A DNA stretch of 64,000 nt from Actinokineospora auranticolor (GCF_002934265.1 NZ_PTIX01000003.1:124001-188000), one strand, 5' to 3'; counted from the stretch's first letter, positions 1 to 14,427 are shown. The notes: generated by a model from the letters alone, not told the origin. Numbers and translations: made by a program.

Positions 1-159
1 GTCGCCTCTATAGTGGCTAGACTGCCCCTTTGCGCTGCCCACTTTCCGCACGCCCTTTGCCAAGAGCTAGGATGTTGGGCACCACGGCACCCTTGACAGA
101 CGCGTTATAAGTCTTGCCGACGCGGCTGTCAACCGCTCATAGTCCTGGAAGGACGCATC
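1..159 (+). promoter_or_regulatory. rpoB upstream region with candidate promoters
   Basis: This stretch has no gene. Three possible -10 boxes are visible: TAGACT (18-23, whose -35 would lie outside the window), TAGGAT (68-73) and TATAAG (106-111). A consensus-like TTGACA at 93-98 has only 7 bases before TATAAG, so the two cannot form one promoter. A Shine-Dalgarno GGAAGGA at 147-153, six bases before the TTG, fixes the rpoB start. Which -10 box is used cannot be decided by eye. Confidence 0.4.
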
Positions 160-3100
160 TTGGCAGTCTCCCGCGCGACCAAGGCCACTGCTGCGACCAA
201 CTCCACCCCCTCGAACTCGGGCATCCCGGGCGCCCCGCGCCGGGTCTCCTTCGCGAAGATCCGCGAGCCCCTGGGCACCCCCAACCTGCTGGACCTGCAG
301 ATCCAGTCGTTCGAGTGGTTCACCGGCGCCGAGGCGTGGTTCCAGCGCCGCGTCGACGCAGGCGACGAGAACCCCGTCGGTGGCCTTGAGGAAGTCCTCA
401 ACGAGATCTCGCCGATCGAGGACTTCTCCGGTTCCATGTCGCTCTCCTTCTCCGACCCGCGCTTCGACGAGGTCAAGGCCTCGGTCGAGGAGTGCAAGGA
501 CAAGGACATGACCTACGCGGCGCCGCTGTTCGTCACCGCGGAGTTCACCAACAACACCACCGGCGAGATCAAGAGCCAGACCGTCTTCATGGGCGACTTC
601 CCGGTGATGACGAACAAGGGCACGTTCGTCATCAACGGCACCGAGCGGGTCGTGGTCTCGCAGCTGGTGCGCTCCCCGGGCGTCTACTTCGACACCGCGA
701 TCGACAAGACCACCGACAAGGACGTCTTCAGCGTCAAGGTCATCCCGAGCCGCGGCGCGTGGCTGGAGTTCGACGTCGACAAGCGCGACACCGTCGGCGT
801 GCGCATCGACCGCAAGCGCCGCCAGCCGGTCACCGTGCTGCTCAAGGCGCTCGGCTGGACCACCGAGGCCATCCGCGAGCGCTTCTCCTTCTCCGAGACG
901 CTGATCGCGACCCTCGAGAAGGACCACACCGCGGGCACCGACGAGGCGCTGCTCGACATCTACCGCAAGCTGCGCCCGGGCGAGCCGCCGACCAAGGAGT
1001 CCGCGCAGACCCTGCTGGAGAACCTGTTCTTCAAGGACAAGCGCTACGACCTGGCCAAGGTCGGCCGCTACAAGGTCAACAAGAAGCTCGGCCTGCGGCT
1101 GCCCACCGACGTCGGCGTGCTCACCGAGGACGACATCGTCACCACCATCGAGTACCTGGTGCGCCTGCACGCCGGTGACACCACGATGACCGTGGGCAAG
1201 GGCGAGGACGCCGTCGAGGTGCCGGTCGAGGTCGACGACATCGACCACTTCGGCAACCGCCGCCTGCGCACCGTCGGCGAGCTGATCCAGAACCAGATCC
1301 GGGTCGGCCTCTCCCGCATGGAGCGCGTCGTCCGCGAGCGGATGACCACCCAGGACGTCGAGGCGATCACCCCGCAGACCCTGATCAACATCCGGCCCGT
1401 GGTGGCCGCGATCAAGGAGTTCTTCGGCACCTCGCAGCTCTCGCAGTTCATGGACCAGACCAACCCGGTCGCCGGTCTGACCCACAAGCGCCGCCTCTCG
1501 GCGCTGGGTCCCGGCGGTCTGTCCCGCGAGCGCGCGGGCATGGAGGTCCGCGACGTCCACCACAGCCACTACGGCCGCATGTGCCCGATCGAGACCCCGG
1601 AAGGCCCGAACATCGGCCTGATCGGCTCGCTGTCGAGCTACGCGCGGGTCAACCCGTTCGGCTTCATCGAGACGCCGTACCGCAAGGTCGTCGAGGGCCA
1701 GGTCACCGACCAGATCGACTACCTGACCGCGGACGAGGAGGACCGGCACGTCATCGCGCAGGCCAACGCGCCGCTCGACGACCAGAACCACTTCGCCGAG
1801 GAGCGCGTGCTCGTCCGCAAGAAGGGCGGGGACGTCGAGTTCATCGAGCCCTTCGACGTGGACTACATGGACGTCTCGCCGCGGCAGATGGTCTCGGTCG
1901 CCACCGCGATGATCCCGTTCCTCGAGCACGACGCGGCCAACCGCGCGCTCATGGGCGCGAACATGCAGCGCCAGGCCGTGCCGCTGCTGCGCAGCGAGTC
2001 CCCGCTGGTGGGCACCGGCATGGAGCTGCGCGCCGCGGTCGACGGCGGCGACCTGGTCGTCGCGGCCAAGGCCGGTGTGATCGAGGAGCTGTCCGCGGAC
2101 TTCATCACCGTGATGGCCGACGACGGCACCCGCCAGACCTACGGCATGCACAAGTTCCGCCGCTCCAACCAGGGCACCTGCATCAACCAGAAGCCCATCG
2201 TCGGTGAGGGCGACCGGGTCGAGGCGGGTCAGGTCATCGCCGACGGGCCGTGCACCGAAGACGGCGAGATGGCCCTGGGCAAGAACCTGCTCGTGGCGAT
2301 CATGCCGTGGGAGGGCCACAACTACGAGGACGCGATCATCCTGTCGCAGCGCCTCGTGCAGGACGACGTGCTCACCTCGATCCACATCGACGAGCACGAG
2401 ATCGACGCGCGGGACACCAAGCTCGGCGCCGAGGAGATCACCCGGGACATCCCGAACGTCTCCGAGGAGGTCCTGGCGGACCTGGACGAGCGCGGCATCA
2501 TCCGGATCGGCGCCGAGGTCGGCGCGGGCGACATCCTGGTCGGCAAGGTCACCCCGAAGGGCGAGACCGAGCTGACCCCGGAGGAGCGGCTGCTGCGCGC
2601 GATCTTCGGCGAGAAGGCCCGCGAGGTCCGCGACACCTCGCTGAAGGTGCCGCACGGCGAGACCGGCAAGGTCATCGGCATCCGGGTGTTCTCCCGCGAG
2701 GACGAGGACGAGCTGCCCCCCGGCGTCAACGAGCTGGTCCGGGTCTACGTGGCGCAGAAGCGCAAGATCCAGGACGGCGACAAGCTCGCGGGCCGCCACG
2801 GCAACAAGGGCGTCATCGGCAAGATCCTCCCCGTGGAGGACATGCCGTTCCTCGCCGACGGCACCCCCGTCGACGTCGTGCTGAACACCCACGGTGTGCC
2901 CCGACGGATGAACATCGGCCAGATCCTGGAGTCCCACCTCGGGTGGATCGCCAAGCAGGGCTGGCAGATCGAGGGCAACCCGGAGTGGGCGAGCATGCTC
3001 CCCGAGGACCTGCACGACGTGGAGCCCGACACGAACACCGCCACCCCGGTGTTCGACGGCGTCCGGGAGAACGAGCTGTCCGGCCTGCTGGCCTCGACCC

Positions 3101-3663
3101 GCCCCAACCGGGACGGCGAGCGCATGGTCAAGGAGGACGGCAAGGCGACGCTGTTCGACGGCCGCAGCGGCGAGCCGTACCCGTACCCGGTCTCGGTCGG
3201 CTACATGTACATCCTCAAGCTGCTGCACCTGGTCGACGACAAGATCCACGCCCGCTCGACCGGCCCGTACTCGATGATCACCCAGCAGCCGCTCGGCGGT
3301 AAGGCCCAGTTCGGTGGCCAGCGCTTCGGTGAGATGGAGTGCTGGGCGATGCAGGCCTACGGCGCGGCCTACACGCTGCAGGAACTGCTGACGATCAAGT
3401 CCGACGACGTGGTCGGCCGCGTGAAGGTCTACGAGGCCATCGTCAAGGGCGAGAACATCCCCGAGCCGGGCATCCCCGAGTCGTTCAAGGTGCTCCTCAA
3501 GGAGCTCCAGTCGCTGTGCCTGAACGTGGAGGTGCTGTCCAGCGACGGCGCCGCCATCGAGATGCGCGACGGGGACGACGAGGACCTGGAGCGCGCCGCC
3601 GCCAACCTGGGCATCAACCTGTCCCGCAACGAATCCCCGTCTGTGGACGACGTCGTCAATTGA
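160..3663 (+). CDS. rpoB: RNA polymerase subunit beta
   Basis: Beta subunit of DNA-directed RNA polymerase, which with beta-prime forms the catalytic cleft. The 1167 residues match the usual actinobacterial length. The start is TTG behind GGAAGGA. The rifampicin pocket lies at about residues 422-450; by E. coli numbering D516 (here D432), H526 (H442) and S531 (S447) are all present, but N518, L521 and S522 are T, V and A. The conserved [10 protein letters not shown] block near residues 879-888 belongs to the active-centre region. It is followed by rpoC after 92 bases containing a strong hairpin. Confidence 0.99.
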   Translation: MAVSRATKATAATNSTPSNSGIPGAPRRVSFAKIREPLGTPNLLDLQIQSFEWFTGAEAWFQRRVDAGDENPVGGLEEVLNEISPIEDFSGSMSLSFSDPRFDEVKASVEECKDKDMTYAAPLFVTAEFTNNTTGEIKSQTVFMGDFPVMTNKGTFVINGTERVVVSQLVRSPGVYFDTAIDKTTDKDVFSVKVIPSRGAWLEFDVDKRDTVGVRIDRKRRQPVTVLLKALGWTTEAIRERFSFSETLIATLEKDHTAGTDEALLDIYRKLRPGEPPTKESAQTLLENLFFKDKRYDLAKVGRYKVNKKLGLRLPTDVGVLTEDDIVTTIEYLVRLHAGDTTMTVGKGEDAVEVPVEVDDIDHFGNRRLRTVGELIQNQIRVGLSRMERVVRERMTTQDVEAITPQTLINIRPVVAAIKEFFGTSQLSQFMDQTNPVAGLTHKRRLSALGPGGLSRERAGMEVRDVHHSHYGRMCPIETPEGPNIGLIGSLSSYARVNPFGFIETPYRKVVEGQVTDQIDYLTADEEDRHVIAQANAPLDDQNHFAEERVLVRKKGGDVEFIEPFDVDYMDVSPRQMVSVATAMIPFLEHDAANRALMGANMQRQAVPLLRSESPLVGTGMELRAAVDGGDLVVAAKAGVIEELSADFITVMADDGTRQTYGMHKFRRSNQGTCINQKPIVGEGDRVEAGQVIADGPCTEDGEMALGKNLLVAIMPWEGHNYEDAIILSQRLVQDDVLTSIHIDEHEIDARDTKLGAEEITRDIPNVSEEVLADLDERGIIRIGAEVGAGDILVGKVTPKGETELTPEERLLRAIFGEKAREVRDTSLKVPHGETGKVIGIRVFSREDEDELPPGVNELVRVYVAQKRKIQDGDKLAGRHGNKGVIGKILPVEDMPFLADGTPVDVVLNTHGVPRRMNIGQILESHLGWIAKQGWQIEGNPEWASMLPEDLHDVEPDTNTATPVFDGVRENELSGLLASTRPNRDGERMVKEDGKATLFDGRSGEPYPYPVSVGYMYILKLLHLVDDKIHARSTGPYSMITQQPLGGKAQFGGQRFGEMECWAMQAYGAAYTLQELLTIKSDDVVGRVKVYEAIVKGENIPEPGIPESFKVLLKELQSLCLNVEVLSSDGAAIEMRDGDDEDLERAAANLGINLSRNESPSVDDVVN

Positions 3664-3671
3664 TCTCGCCA

Positions 3672-3706
3672 CCCGCGCGGTGACCGGTTTCCGGTCACCG
3701 CGCGGG
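3672..3706 (+). other. Perfect 16-bp hairpin between rpoB and rpoC
   Basis: Arms 3672-3687 and 3691-3706 are exact reverse complements, with a TTT loop. No T-run follows, so it is not a classical terminator. Inference: an RNA-processing or stability element, or a partial attenuator that sets the beta to beta-prime ratio. Confidence 0.7.
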
Positions 3707-3755
3707 CACCATCCCCCATCACCAAGCTGTAAGCAAAGGGGAGAAGGAACTCCGC

Positions 3756-7652
<3,897 letters not shown>

Positions 7653-7675
7653 CCCACCGCGGTCGTTCCACCGGG

Positions 7676-7709
7676 ATGGCCCCGGGAGCCCCACGGCTCC
7701 CGGGGCCAT
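7676..7709 (+). terminator. rpoBC terminator hairpin
   Basis: A perfect 15-bp stem (7676-7690 with 7695-7709) and a four-base CCAC loop lie 23 bases after the rpoC stop. There is no T-tract, as is common for actinobacterial terminators. Confidence 0.75.
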
Positions 7710-7779
7710 CCCCGTTCGCCGGGCCGAAATATGTGCTGGGGGCGGTAGGCGCGGGAGCGGGGCTGGGCCGTACGACTGG

Positions 7780-9924
7780 CTGTGGACACTCGGGCGGCTC
7801 GTCGCCGCCGTTTTCGTCTGTGTTGTCGTGGTTCTGGCCGGTTTCGCGGATGCCGTGGACCTGGCGGTCTACCGGGCCGGTGGCGAGGTGGTGCTGCGCG
7901 GGGGTGACCTCTACGGCAACCCCGTCTGGCAGGACCTCCGCTTCACCTACCCGCCCTTCTCCGCGATCGTCTTCACACCGCTGGCCCTGGTCCCGCTCAC
8001 CGCGGCGAAGGTCCTGGTGGTCGCGGTCAACGGCGCGCTGCTCCTCTTCGCCGTCCACCGCGCGTGCCGTGCGGTGCGGCTCCGGGCCGTGCTGCCGATC
8101 GCGGCCGTCGTGCTGCTGACCGAGGCCGTGCACGCCAGCGTCTACGTCGGGCAGATCAACCTGCTCCTGCTCGCCCTGGTCCTGGTCGACGTCACCGGCC
8201 GGGGGCGCGGTATCGGCATCGGGTTGGCCGCGGGCCTGAAGCTGACCCCGCTGATCTTCGTCGGCTACCTGGTGGCCGTGCGCCGGTTCCGGGACGCGGC
8301 GGTGGCCGCGCTGGTCGCCACGAGCACGGTCGTGGCGGGCTTCCTCGTCCGCCCGGCCGATTCCGCGAACTACTGGCTCAAAGGGGCGTTCGCGGACACC
8401 GGCCGCATCTACGCCGACCTGACCTCGCCGCACAACCAGTCCCTGCGCGGGATGCTGCTGCGCGCGGGGTTCGAGCCCTGGGTGTGGGCCGTGACCGCCT
8501 GCGTCCTCGGCGCCGCGGCGCTGCTGGTCGCGGCGCTGGTCACCCGCCGCGGTGAGCGCCTGCTCGGTGCCACGGTCGTCGGGCTCGCGGGTGCCGCGGT
8601 GTCGCCTTGGTCGTGGGGGCACCACTGGGTTTGGGTCGTCCCGCTGACCGCGGTGGTGGTCGACCGGGTTTTCCGCCGTCGTGAACGGATCTGGGTGGTG
8701 CCGGGCGCGCTGCTGGTCGGCACGTTCCCCTGGGTCCTGGCGTTGGCCGACCCGCCGGACGGGAGCGGTCCGGCGGCGCTGACCGGCGGCCCGCTGCGGT
8801 TCGTGGTCGGGAACCTGTACCTGCTGCTGTTCCTGGCCGTGCTCGGCGCGGCGGCGGGGGGACGCGCCGCCGATCGGCTGCGCCACCCGGTGCAGACCAC
8901 TCATCCCGTGGACCCACGACGGCCGTTCGCTCCCGCTCAGCCCACCCCGCTGCGCCGGACCCGGCGTGTCACCCGTCTGGCCGCGTTCGGACTCGATTGG
9001 CCTCCGATACGTTGCAGGCCAACGGTTTCGGCGGTCGCGTCGGGAGGCTCCGTGCTCGGTAGAATCGCAGCGGTCGCCCTACTCCTGTGTTTAGCCCTGC
9101 CCGGACTGGCGAGCGCGGAACCCGCGTCGCCCGCCGCGCGCGTCCTGTCCCCGGCGGACAACACACTCGTGCAGACCGGGGTACCGGTCACCCTGCGCGG
9201 TGAGTCGACCGGCGTCGGCGCCGACGGGGTCAAGTACACCGAGATCTCGTTGCACGACAACGACCACTTCGTGGTGATCGCGGGCGCGGGCGAGACCTCG
9301 TGGCAGTACACGATCACCCCAGCCGACTGGCAGATCGGCTCGCTGCGGGTGTGGACGCGCGTGGTCACCGACAACTGGGTCAGCACCACCAGCATCGCCC
9401 TCAACCTGCGGATCACCGACGGCACGCGGCCCGCCGTGACCTGCCCCTGCACGTTCAACCCGCCCGCGGCCCCCGACCGCTCCCGTCTCTACACCGAGCG
9501 GGAGCCCCTCGAACTCGGGTTCCGGTTCTTCACCGACCGCCCCGGCACCGTCACGGGCGTCAAGCTGGCCGACGCGGCACCGCTCGAACCCGGCACCACC
9601 GCGCGCCTGTGGGGGCCGCGCGGGCTGCTGGCCGAGACGTCCGACACCGGCGCCTTCCCCCGGCTCGACTTCGCCCGGCCGGTACCCGTCGACTCGCACA
9701 CCGACTACGTCGTCTCGTACACGGCCCCGACCGGCACCTACTTCGCCACACCCGCGTACTTCACCGGCCCGGTCGGCAACCCGCCGATCATCGCCGGGTA
9801 CGACAACTTCCAACCGTTCCCGTACGGCGCCCCCGGCCTCTACGGCCCCGCGCGGGCACGGCCCGACCAGACCTACAACGGCGCCAACTACTGGGTCTCG
9901 CCGGTCTTCGAGCCAACCGGCTGA
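7780..9924 (+). CDS. GT87-like membrane glycosyltransferase, frame continuing into a DUF4082 protein
   Basis: The first ~375 codons encode a polytopic membrane protein with the features of the GT87 (polyprenyl-phosphate mannose-dependent alpha-mannosyltransferase) family: first membrane helix, then DLAVYRAGGEVVLRGGDLYG, YPPF and many hydrophobic helices. Such enzymes add mannose to lipids or glycans outside the membrane. The boundaries are odd. No ATG, GTG or TTG occurs in frame between 7582 (inside rpoC, before its terminator) and 7828 (inside the first helix); CTG at 7780 would keep the helix but has no clear ribosome site. No stop occurs before 9924, so the frame crosses a low-complexity linker into the secreted protein starting at 9052. 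It may be a true fusion, or a gene whose own end is lost. Confidence 0.55.
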   Translation: MWTLGRLVAAVFVCVVVVLAGFADAVDLAVYRAGGEVVLRGGDLYGNPVWQDLRFTYPPFSAIVFTPLALVPLTAAKVLVVAVNGALLLFAVHRACRAVRLRAVLPIAAVVLLTEAVHASVYVGQINLLLLALVLVDVTGRGRGIGIGLAAGLKLTPLIFVGYLVAVRRFRDAAVAALVATSTVVAGFLVRPADSANYWLKGAFADTGRIYADLTSPHNQSLRGMLLRAGFEPWVWAVTACVLGAAALLVAALVTRRGERLLGATVVGLAGAAVSPWSWGHHWVWVVPLTAVVVDRVFRRRERIWVVPGALLVGTFPWVLALADPPDGSGPAALTGGPLRFVVGNLYLLLFLAVLGAAAGGRAADRLRHPVQTTHPVDPRRPFAPAQPTPLRRTRRVTRLAAFGLDWPPIRCRPTVSAVASGGSVLGRIAAVALLLCLALPGLASAEPASPAARVLSPADNTLVQTGVPVTLRGESTGVGADGVKYTEISLHDNDHFVVIAGAGETSWQYTITPADWQIGSLRVWTRVVTDNWVSTTSIALNLRITDGTRPAVTCPCTFNPPAAPDRSRLYTEREPLELGFRFFTDRPGTVTGVKLADAAPLEPGTTARLWGPRGLLAETSDTGAFPRLDFARPVPVDSHTDYVVSYTAPTGTYFATPAYFTGPVGNPPIIAGYDNFQPFPYGAPGLYGPARARPDQTYNGANYWVSPVFEPTG
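9052..9924 (+). CDS. Secreted DUF4082 domain protein (internal start)
   Basis: A separate gene is likely here, in the same frame as the glycosyltransferase upstream. GTG at 9052 follows GGGAGG (9042-9047) and opens a clear signal peptide (LGRIAAVALLLCLALPGLASA), giving 290 residues. The middle (about 30-120) looks like an immunoglobulin-like fold with bacterial Ig wording (DNTLVQTGVPVTLRG). The C-terminal ~140 residues match DUF4082: ELGFRFFTDRPGTVTGV, then SYTAPTGTYFATPAYF. DUF4082 domains occur in secreted or cell-surface carbohydrate-related proteins; the function is unknown. The next gene is a paralogue. Confidence 0.7.
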   Translation: MLGRIAAVALLLCLALPGLASAEPASPAARVLSPADNTLVQTGVPVTLRGESTGVGADGVKYTEISLHDNDHFVVIAGAGETSWQYTITPADWQIGSLRVWTRVVTDNWVSTTSIALNLRITDGTRPAVTCPCTFNPPAAPDRSRLYTEREPLELGFRFFTDRPGTVTGVKLADAAPLEPGTTARLWGPRGLLAETSDTGAFPRLDFARPVPVDSHTDYVVSYTAPTGTYFATPAYFTGPVGNPPIIAGYDNFQPFPYGAPGLYGPARARPDQTYNGANYWVSPVFEPTG

Positions 9925-9950
9925 CCCGGTCCAACCAAGCGGAGGCCCCC

Positions 9951-10871
9951 TTGCCGCGCAAGCTGGCCGCGGTGCTCCTCGGGCTGCTCCTGTTCCCCGT
10001 GGTGGCCGCGAGCGCCCGGTCCACGCCCGACACGGGGAAACCGGACCCGAGCGTGACGACGGGGGTCGTGCGGTCCACCATCGCGCTGCCGCTGGCCGAC
10101 GACGTCCTGCCGGTCGGCGTCCCGGTCCTGTTCGCGGGCGAGGCCAGCTACGACGGCCCGGTCGCCAAGCGCGTCACCGCCGTCGACATCTCCTTCGACG
10201 CCGGGCGGACCTGGCTGCGCGCGCAGGGCACGGGCCCGTGGAGCATCGAGCACGCCTTCACCGCCCCCGGCGCCCGCTCGGTCATCTCCCGCGCGACGGC
10301 CGAGGACGAGGTCGAGGTCTGGCAGACCGCGCTGCCGCTGCACGCGGGCACCGGGCCGCTGCCGAAGTTGGCCTGCGAGCGCTGCGAGTTCTGGCAGCCG
10401 AACCGCGGCGACACCCGCTACCTGCGCATCGACGACGACCCGCGGCCGGTGGAACTGGGCATCCGGTTCGCCGTGGACCGGCCCGGCCACATCACCGGCG
10501 TGCTGGGCTACAACTTCTACGACCAGGGCCGGGGCGAGCGCGTCGGTAGGCTCTGGTCGGCCGACGGCAAGCTGCTCGCGGAAGCCGGGCCCGCCACCTG
10601 GTTCAGCAACGAGTTCACCTTCGACACACCGGTTCCCGTCCGACCCGGACAGACCTATGTGGCCTCGTACTACACGCCCTACGGCCGCTACCCGGTCACC
10701 GCGCGCCACTTCACCGCGACCACCGTCCGCGCCCCCTTCATCACGAGGCCCAACGCGGGCGTGTACCGCTACGCCGACGAAGGACCCGTCCCGGAGAGCG
10801 GTGGCTTCCCGGACAAGTCGTTCGAGGCCAGCTACTACTGGACGATCCCGATCTTCGCGCCGACCCGGTAG
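9951..10871 (+). CDS. Secreted DUF4082 domain protein, second copy
   Basis: 306 residues. The TTG start at 9951 is supported by GGAGG at 9941-9945 and opens a signal peptide (RKLAAVLLGLLLFPVVAASA). An Ig-like middle part (PLADDVLPVGVPVLFAGEA) is followed by a DUF4082 C-terminal domain (LGIRFAVDRPGHITGVLGY ... SYYTPYGRYPVTARHF). It follows the previous protein by 26 bases and repeats its layout, so the pair probably arose by duplication and is cotranscribed. Function unknown; extracellular, perhaps glycan-binding (inference). Confidence 0.8.
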   Translation: MPRKLAAVLLGLLLFPVVAASARSTPDTGKPDPSVTTGVVRSTIALPLADDVLPVGVPVLFAGEASYDGPVAKRVTAVDISFDAGRTWLRAQGTGPWSIEHAFTAPGARSVISRATAEDEVEVWQTALPLHAGTGPLPKLACERCEFWQPNRGDTRYLRIDDDPRPVELGIRFAVDRPGHITGVLGYNFYDQGRGERVGRLWSADGKLLAEAGPATWFSNEFTFDTPVPVRPGQTYVASYYTPYGRYPVTARHFTATTVRAPFITRPNAGVYRYADEGPVPESGGFPDKSFEASYYWTIPIFAPTR

Positions 10872-11108
10872 TCCGACGTCCGTTCACCGGCGGGACCGCG
10901 CCCCGTCCGCTGTGCCTCGCTCGGCGGATCCGCACCCGCTCCGGCGCGCCTGCGCGCGGGGCTCGTCGGCCGCCTGCGCGGTGCGCGGGAGCGGCGCGCG
11001 GGGAATCTTCCGCGTCCCACCTGCGTTGATGGTCTGTGTCACCCCAAGAGGTGGTGACCTTCGCTCGTTCGGGTCGAGCTCGCCCGGCCGTTGTCGGGTA
11101 CCCCCGTT
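10872..11108. other. Intergenic region before the str operon
   Basis: Between the second DUF4082 gene and the rpsL promoter I see GC-rich sequence, a short inverted repeat near 10944-10958, and no convincing gene or strong terminator. Confidence 0.4.
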
Positions 11109-11138
11109 TTGACCACTGGGACGCAGCCACGGTATCTT
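11109..11138 (+). promoter_or_regulatory. rpsL promoter (TTGACC-N18-TATCTT)
   Basis: -35 TTGACC at 11109-11114 and -10 TATCTT at 11133-11138, spaced 18. The same hexamers, spaced 17, occur before rplM at 58570-58598, which supports use by the housekeeping sigma factor. Confidence 0.65.
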
Positions 11139-11413
11139 TGCTACTCGTGCCCGACCCATGTCGGGTCGGTCCGTGTGCCTGTGCCGCGCGGTTCGCTTCG
11201 GCGGGGTCGTTCAACCGACCTTCGCGGAGTGGACTCCTGCCAGTCACGCCGGAGTTCCTCCCGAACCCCGTTGGGATGATTCTCTTCCCCGCGCGGGTGC
11301 CGCGAGATCGGGCGACACGCCCGACCTCGGGGGGCGGGCGGAAGAGCAGGAACGCAAGTACACAGAGCCTTCGGCGCCCCGCGGGTGTCGAGAGTGAAAG
11401 AGAAAGCCGGTCT
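11139..11413 (+). promoter_or_regulatory. Long rpsL leader with blocks shared with the rpsJ leader
   Basis: The ~270-base leader has a stem at 11151-11169 and a 12-bp stem (one mismatch, ACA loop) at 11303-11329. Three blocks recur in the same order in the rpsJ leader: GGACTCCT (11231), GTTCCTCC (11254) and the 18-mer GCGACACGCCCGACCTCG (11312-11329). This suggests a common RNA element controlling ribosomal protein operons (inference). Confidence 0.5.
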
Positions 11414-11788
11414 ATGCCCACGATCCAGCAGCTGGTCCGCAAGGGCCGCCAGGACAAGGTCGCCAAGCAGAAGACTGCGGCTCTCAAGGGGAGCCCGCAG
11501 CGGCGTGGCGTGTGCACCCGCGTGTACACCACCACCCCGAAGAAGCCGAACTCCGCGCTCCGCAAGGTCGCTCGCGTCAAGCTGACCAGCGGTATCGAGG
11601 TCACGGCCTACATCCCTGGCGAGGGCCACAACCTGCAGGAGCACTCGATGGTGCTCGTGCGCGGTGGTCGAGTGAAGGACCTCCCGGGTGTCCGCTACAA
11701 GGTCATCCGCGGCTCGCTGGACACGCAGGGCGTGAAGAACCGCAAGCAGGCCCGCAGCCACTACGGCGCGAAGAAGGAGAAGAGCTGA
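11414..11788 (+). CDS. rpsL: 30S ribosomal protein S12
   Basis: S12 (124 residues) sits at the decoding centre of the small subunit and helps control accuracy. The conserved loops [13 protein letters not shown] and [14 protein letters not shown] are intact, including the two lysines (K43 and K88 by E. coli numbering) at which streptomycin-resistance changes occur, so the protein looks streptomycin-sensitive. ATG at 11414 is the family start; the open frame upstream is leader. First gene of the str operon; rpsG starts two bases after its stop. Confidence 0.98.
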   Translation: MPTIQQLVRKGRQDKVAKQKTAALKGSPQRRGVCTRVYTTTPKKPNSALRKVARVKLTSGIEVTAYIPGEGHNLQEHSMVLVRGGRVKDLPGVRYKVIRGSLDTQGVKNRKQARSHYGAKKEKS

Positions 11789-11789
11789 C

Positions 11790-12260
11790 ATGCCCCGTAA
11801 GGGACCGGCCCCGAAGCGGCCGCTGATCTCCGACCCGGTGTACAGCTCGCCGCTGGTCACCCAGCTGATCAACAAGGTGCTCAAGGACGGCAAGCGCTCC
11901 GTCGCCGAGCGGATCGTCTACGGCGCCCTCGAGGGTGCCCGCGACAAGACCGGCACCGACCCGGTCGTGACGCTCAAGCGCGCGCTCGACAACGTGAAGC
12001 CCACCATCGAGGTGAAGAGCCGCCGCGTCGGTGGCGCCACCTACCAGGTGCCGATCGAGGTCAAGCCGGGTCGCTCCACCACCCTGGCGCTGCGCTGGCT
12101 CGTCTCCTTCTCCCAGGCCCGCCGCGAGAAGACCATGATCGAGCGGCTGATGAACGAACTCCTCGACGCCTCGAACGGCCTTGGCGCCTCCGTCAAGCGC
12201 CGCGAGGACACCCACAAGATGGCCGAGTCCAACAAGGCCTTCGCCCACTACCGCTGGTGA
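11790..12260 (+). CDS. rpsG: 30S ribosomal protein S7
   Basis: S7 (156 residues) starts assembly of the 30S head by binding the 3' major domain of 16S rRNA and lies near the exit site. The N-terminal [12 protein letters not shown] and the core [12 protein letters not shown] are typical. It lies one base after rpsL, so translation is probably coupled. A strong hairpin separates it from fusA. Confidence 0.98.
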   Translation: MPRKGPAPKRPLISDPVYSSPLVTQLINKVLKDGKRSVAERIVYGALEGARDKTGTDPVVTLKRALDNVKPTIEVKSRRVGGATYQVPIEVKPGRSTTLALRWLVSFSQARREKTMIERLMNELLDASNGLGASVKRREDTHKMAESNKAFAHYRW

Positions 12261-12264
12261 GCAC

Positions 12265-12291
12265 GGGTCCCGGCCGACCCGGCCGGGACCC
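12265..12291 (+). other. 11-bp hairpin between rpsG and fusA
   Basis: Arms 12265-12275 and 12281-12291 pair perfectly around GACCC. No T-run follows, so full termination is unlikely; it resembles the rpoB-rpoC hairpin. Confidence 0.55.
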
Positions 12292-12327
12292 CAGCGGCGC
12301 CGTAGCTCAAGGACAGGGGAAGAACCC

Positions 12328-14427
12328 GTGGCACTCGACGTGCTGACCGACCTGGCCAAGGTCCGCAACATCGGGATCATGGCTCACATCGACGCGGGCA
12401 AGACCACGACGACCGAGCGGATCCTCTTCTACACCGGGATCAGCTACAAGATCGGCGAGGTGCACGACGGCGCCGCGGTCATGGACTGGATGGAGCAGGA
12501 GCAGGAGCGGGGGATCACCATCACCTCCGCCGCCACCACCTGCTTCTGGAAAGACCACCAGATCAACATCATCGACACCCCCGGGCACGTCGACTTCACC
12601 GTCGAGGTGGAGCGGTCGCTGCGGGTGCTCGACGGTGCTGTCGCCGTCTTCGACGGCAAGGAGGGCGTCGAGCCCCAGTCCGAGCAGGTGTGGCGCCAGG
12701 CCACCAAGTACGACGTGCCGCGCATCTGCTTCGTCAACAAGATGGACAAGCTCGGCGCCGACTTCTACTTCACCGTGCGCACCATCTCGGAGCGCCTCGG
12801 CGCCAAACCGCTGCCGCTGCAGCTGCCGATCGGCAGCGAGTCCGACTTCATCGGTGTCGTCGACCTGGTGGAGATGCGGGCGCTGACCTGGCGCGGTGAG
12901 GTCAAGAAGGGCGAGGACTACGCCGTCGAGGAGATTCCCGCGGATCTGGCCGAGAAGGCCGCCGAGTACCGCGAGGCGCTCATCGAGGCCGTCGCCGAGA
13001 CCGACGACGCGCTCATGGAGCTCTACCTCGGTGGCGAGGAGCTGTCGGTCGAGCAGATCAAGGCGGGCATCCGCAAGATCGTGAACGACCGCTCGGCGTA
13101 CCCGGTGCTCTGCGGCTCGGCGTTCAAGAACAAGGGCGTGCAGCCCATGCTCGACGCCGTGATCGACTACCTGCCCGCCCCGCTGGACGTGCCGCCGGTC
13201 GAGGGCACCCTGCAGGACGGCGAGACCAAGGTGACCCGCGCGCCGAGCAAGGACGAGCCGTTCTCCGGCCTGGCCTTCAAGATCGCGGTCCACCCGTTCT
13301 TCGGCAAGCTGACCTATGTCCGGGTCTACTCGGGCCGGGTCGCCTCCGGGTCCCAGGTCATCAACTCGACCAAGGACCGCAAGGAGCGCATCGGGAAGCT
13401 CTTCCAGATGCACGCCAACAAGGAGAACCCGGTCGACGAGGCCATCGCCGGTCACATCTACGCGGTCATCGGGCTCAAGGACACCACCACCGGTGAGACC
13501 CTGTGCGACCCGGCGAACCCGATCGTGCTGGAGTCGATGACCTTCCCGGACCCGGTCATCCAGGTCGCCATCGAGCCCAAGACCAAGGCCGACCAGGAGA
13601 AGCTGGGCACCGCGATCCAGAAGCTGGCCGAGGAGGACCCCACCTTCAAGGTCAACCTGGACCAGGAGACCGGCCAGACCATCATCGCGGGCATGGGCGA
13701 GCTCCACCTGGACATCCTGGTGGACCGCATGCGCCGCGAGTTCAAGGTCGAGGCCAACATCGGCAAGCCGCAGGTGGCCTACCGCGAGACCATCCGCAAG
13801 ACGGTCGAGAAGCTGGACTACACCCACAAGAAGCAGACGGGTGGCTCCGGCCAGTTCGCGAAGGTCGTCATCAAGCTGGAGCCGCTGGCCAGCACGGACG
13901 GCGCGCTCTACGAGTTCGACAACGCGGTCACGGGTGGTCGCGTCCCGAGGGAGTACATCCCCTCGGTCGACGCCGGTGCGCAGGACGCCATGCAGTACGG
14001 TGTGCTCGCCGGATACCCGCTGGTCGGGTTGAAGCTGACGCTGCTCGACGGTGCCTACCACGAGGTCGACTCCTCCGAGATGGCGTTCAAGGTCGCCGGT
14101 TCCATGGCGCTCAAGGAGGCCGCCCGCAAGGCGAGCCCCGTGATCCTGGAACCGCTGATGGCGGTCGAGGTGACCACGCCCGAGGACTACATGGGCGACG
14201 TCATCGGCGACCTGAACTCCCGCCGCGGCCAGATCCAGGCCATGGAGGAGCGCAGCGGTGCCCGCGTCGTCAAGGCGCTGGTCCCGCTGTCGGAGATGTT
14301 CGGGTACGTGGGCGACCTGCGGTCGAAGACCCAGGGTCGGGCCAACTACTCGATGGTGTTCGACTCCTACGCAGAGGTTCCCGCGAACGTCTCGAAGGAG
14401 ATCATCGCCAAGGCAACGGGGGAGTAG
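12328..14427 (+). CDS. fusA: Elongation factor G
   Basis: EF-G (699 residues) is the GTPase that drives translocation and, with the recycling factor, ribosome recycling. The G-domain motifs are [15 protein letters not shown] (P-loop), the [14 protein letters not shown] switch, DTPGHVDF and NKMDKLGA. Domains II to V follow, with the conserved [20 protein letters not shown] segment in domain IV. GTG at 12328 follows GGGGAAG. It belongs to the str operon with tuf 133 bases downstream. Confidence 0.98.
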   Translation: MALDVLTDLAKVRNIGIMAHIDAGKTTTTERILFYTGISYKIGEVHDGAAVMDWMEQEQERGITITSAATTCFWKDHQINIIDTPGHVDFTVEVERSLRVLDGAVAVFDGKEGVEPQSEQVWRQATKYDVPRICFVNKMDKLGADFYFTVRTISERLGAKPLPLQLPIGSESDFIGVVDLVEMRALTWRGEVKKGEDYAVEEIPADLAEKAAEYREALIEAVAETDDALMELYLGGEELSVEQIKAGIRKIVNDRSAYPVLCGSAFKNKGVQPMLDAVIDYLPAPLDVPPVEGTLQDGETKVTRAPSKDEPFSGLAFKIAVHPFFGKLTYVRVYSGRVASGSQVINSTKDRKERIGKLFQMHANKENPVDEAIAGHIYAVIGLKDTTTGETLCDPANPIVLESMTFPDPVIQVAIEPKTKADQEKLGTAIQKLAEEDPTFKVNLDQETGQTIIAGMGELHLDILVDRMRREFKVEANIGKPQVAYRETIRKTVEKLDYTHKKQTGGSGQFAKVVIKLEPLASTDGALYEFDNAVTGGRVPREYIPSVDAGAQDAMQYGVLAGYPLVGLKLTLLDGAYHEVDSSEMAFKVAGSMALKEAARKASPVILEPLMAVEVTTPEDYMGDVIGDLNSRRGQIQAMEERSGARVVKALVPLSEMFGYVGDLRSKTQGRANYSMVFDSYAEVPANVSKEIIAKATGE

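Noticed and set aside
93-111. TTGACA followed by TATAAG as an rpoB promoter
   Set aside because: Only 7 bases lie between the hexamers, too few for a sigma-70-type promoter.
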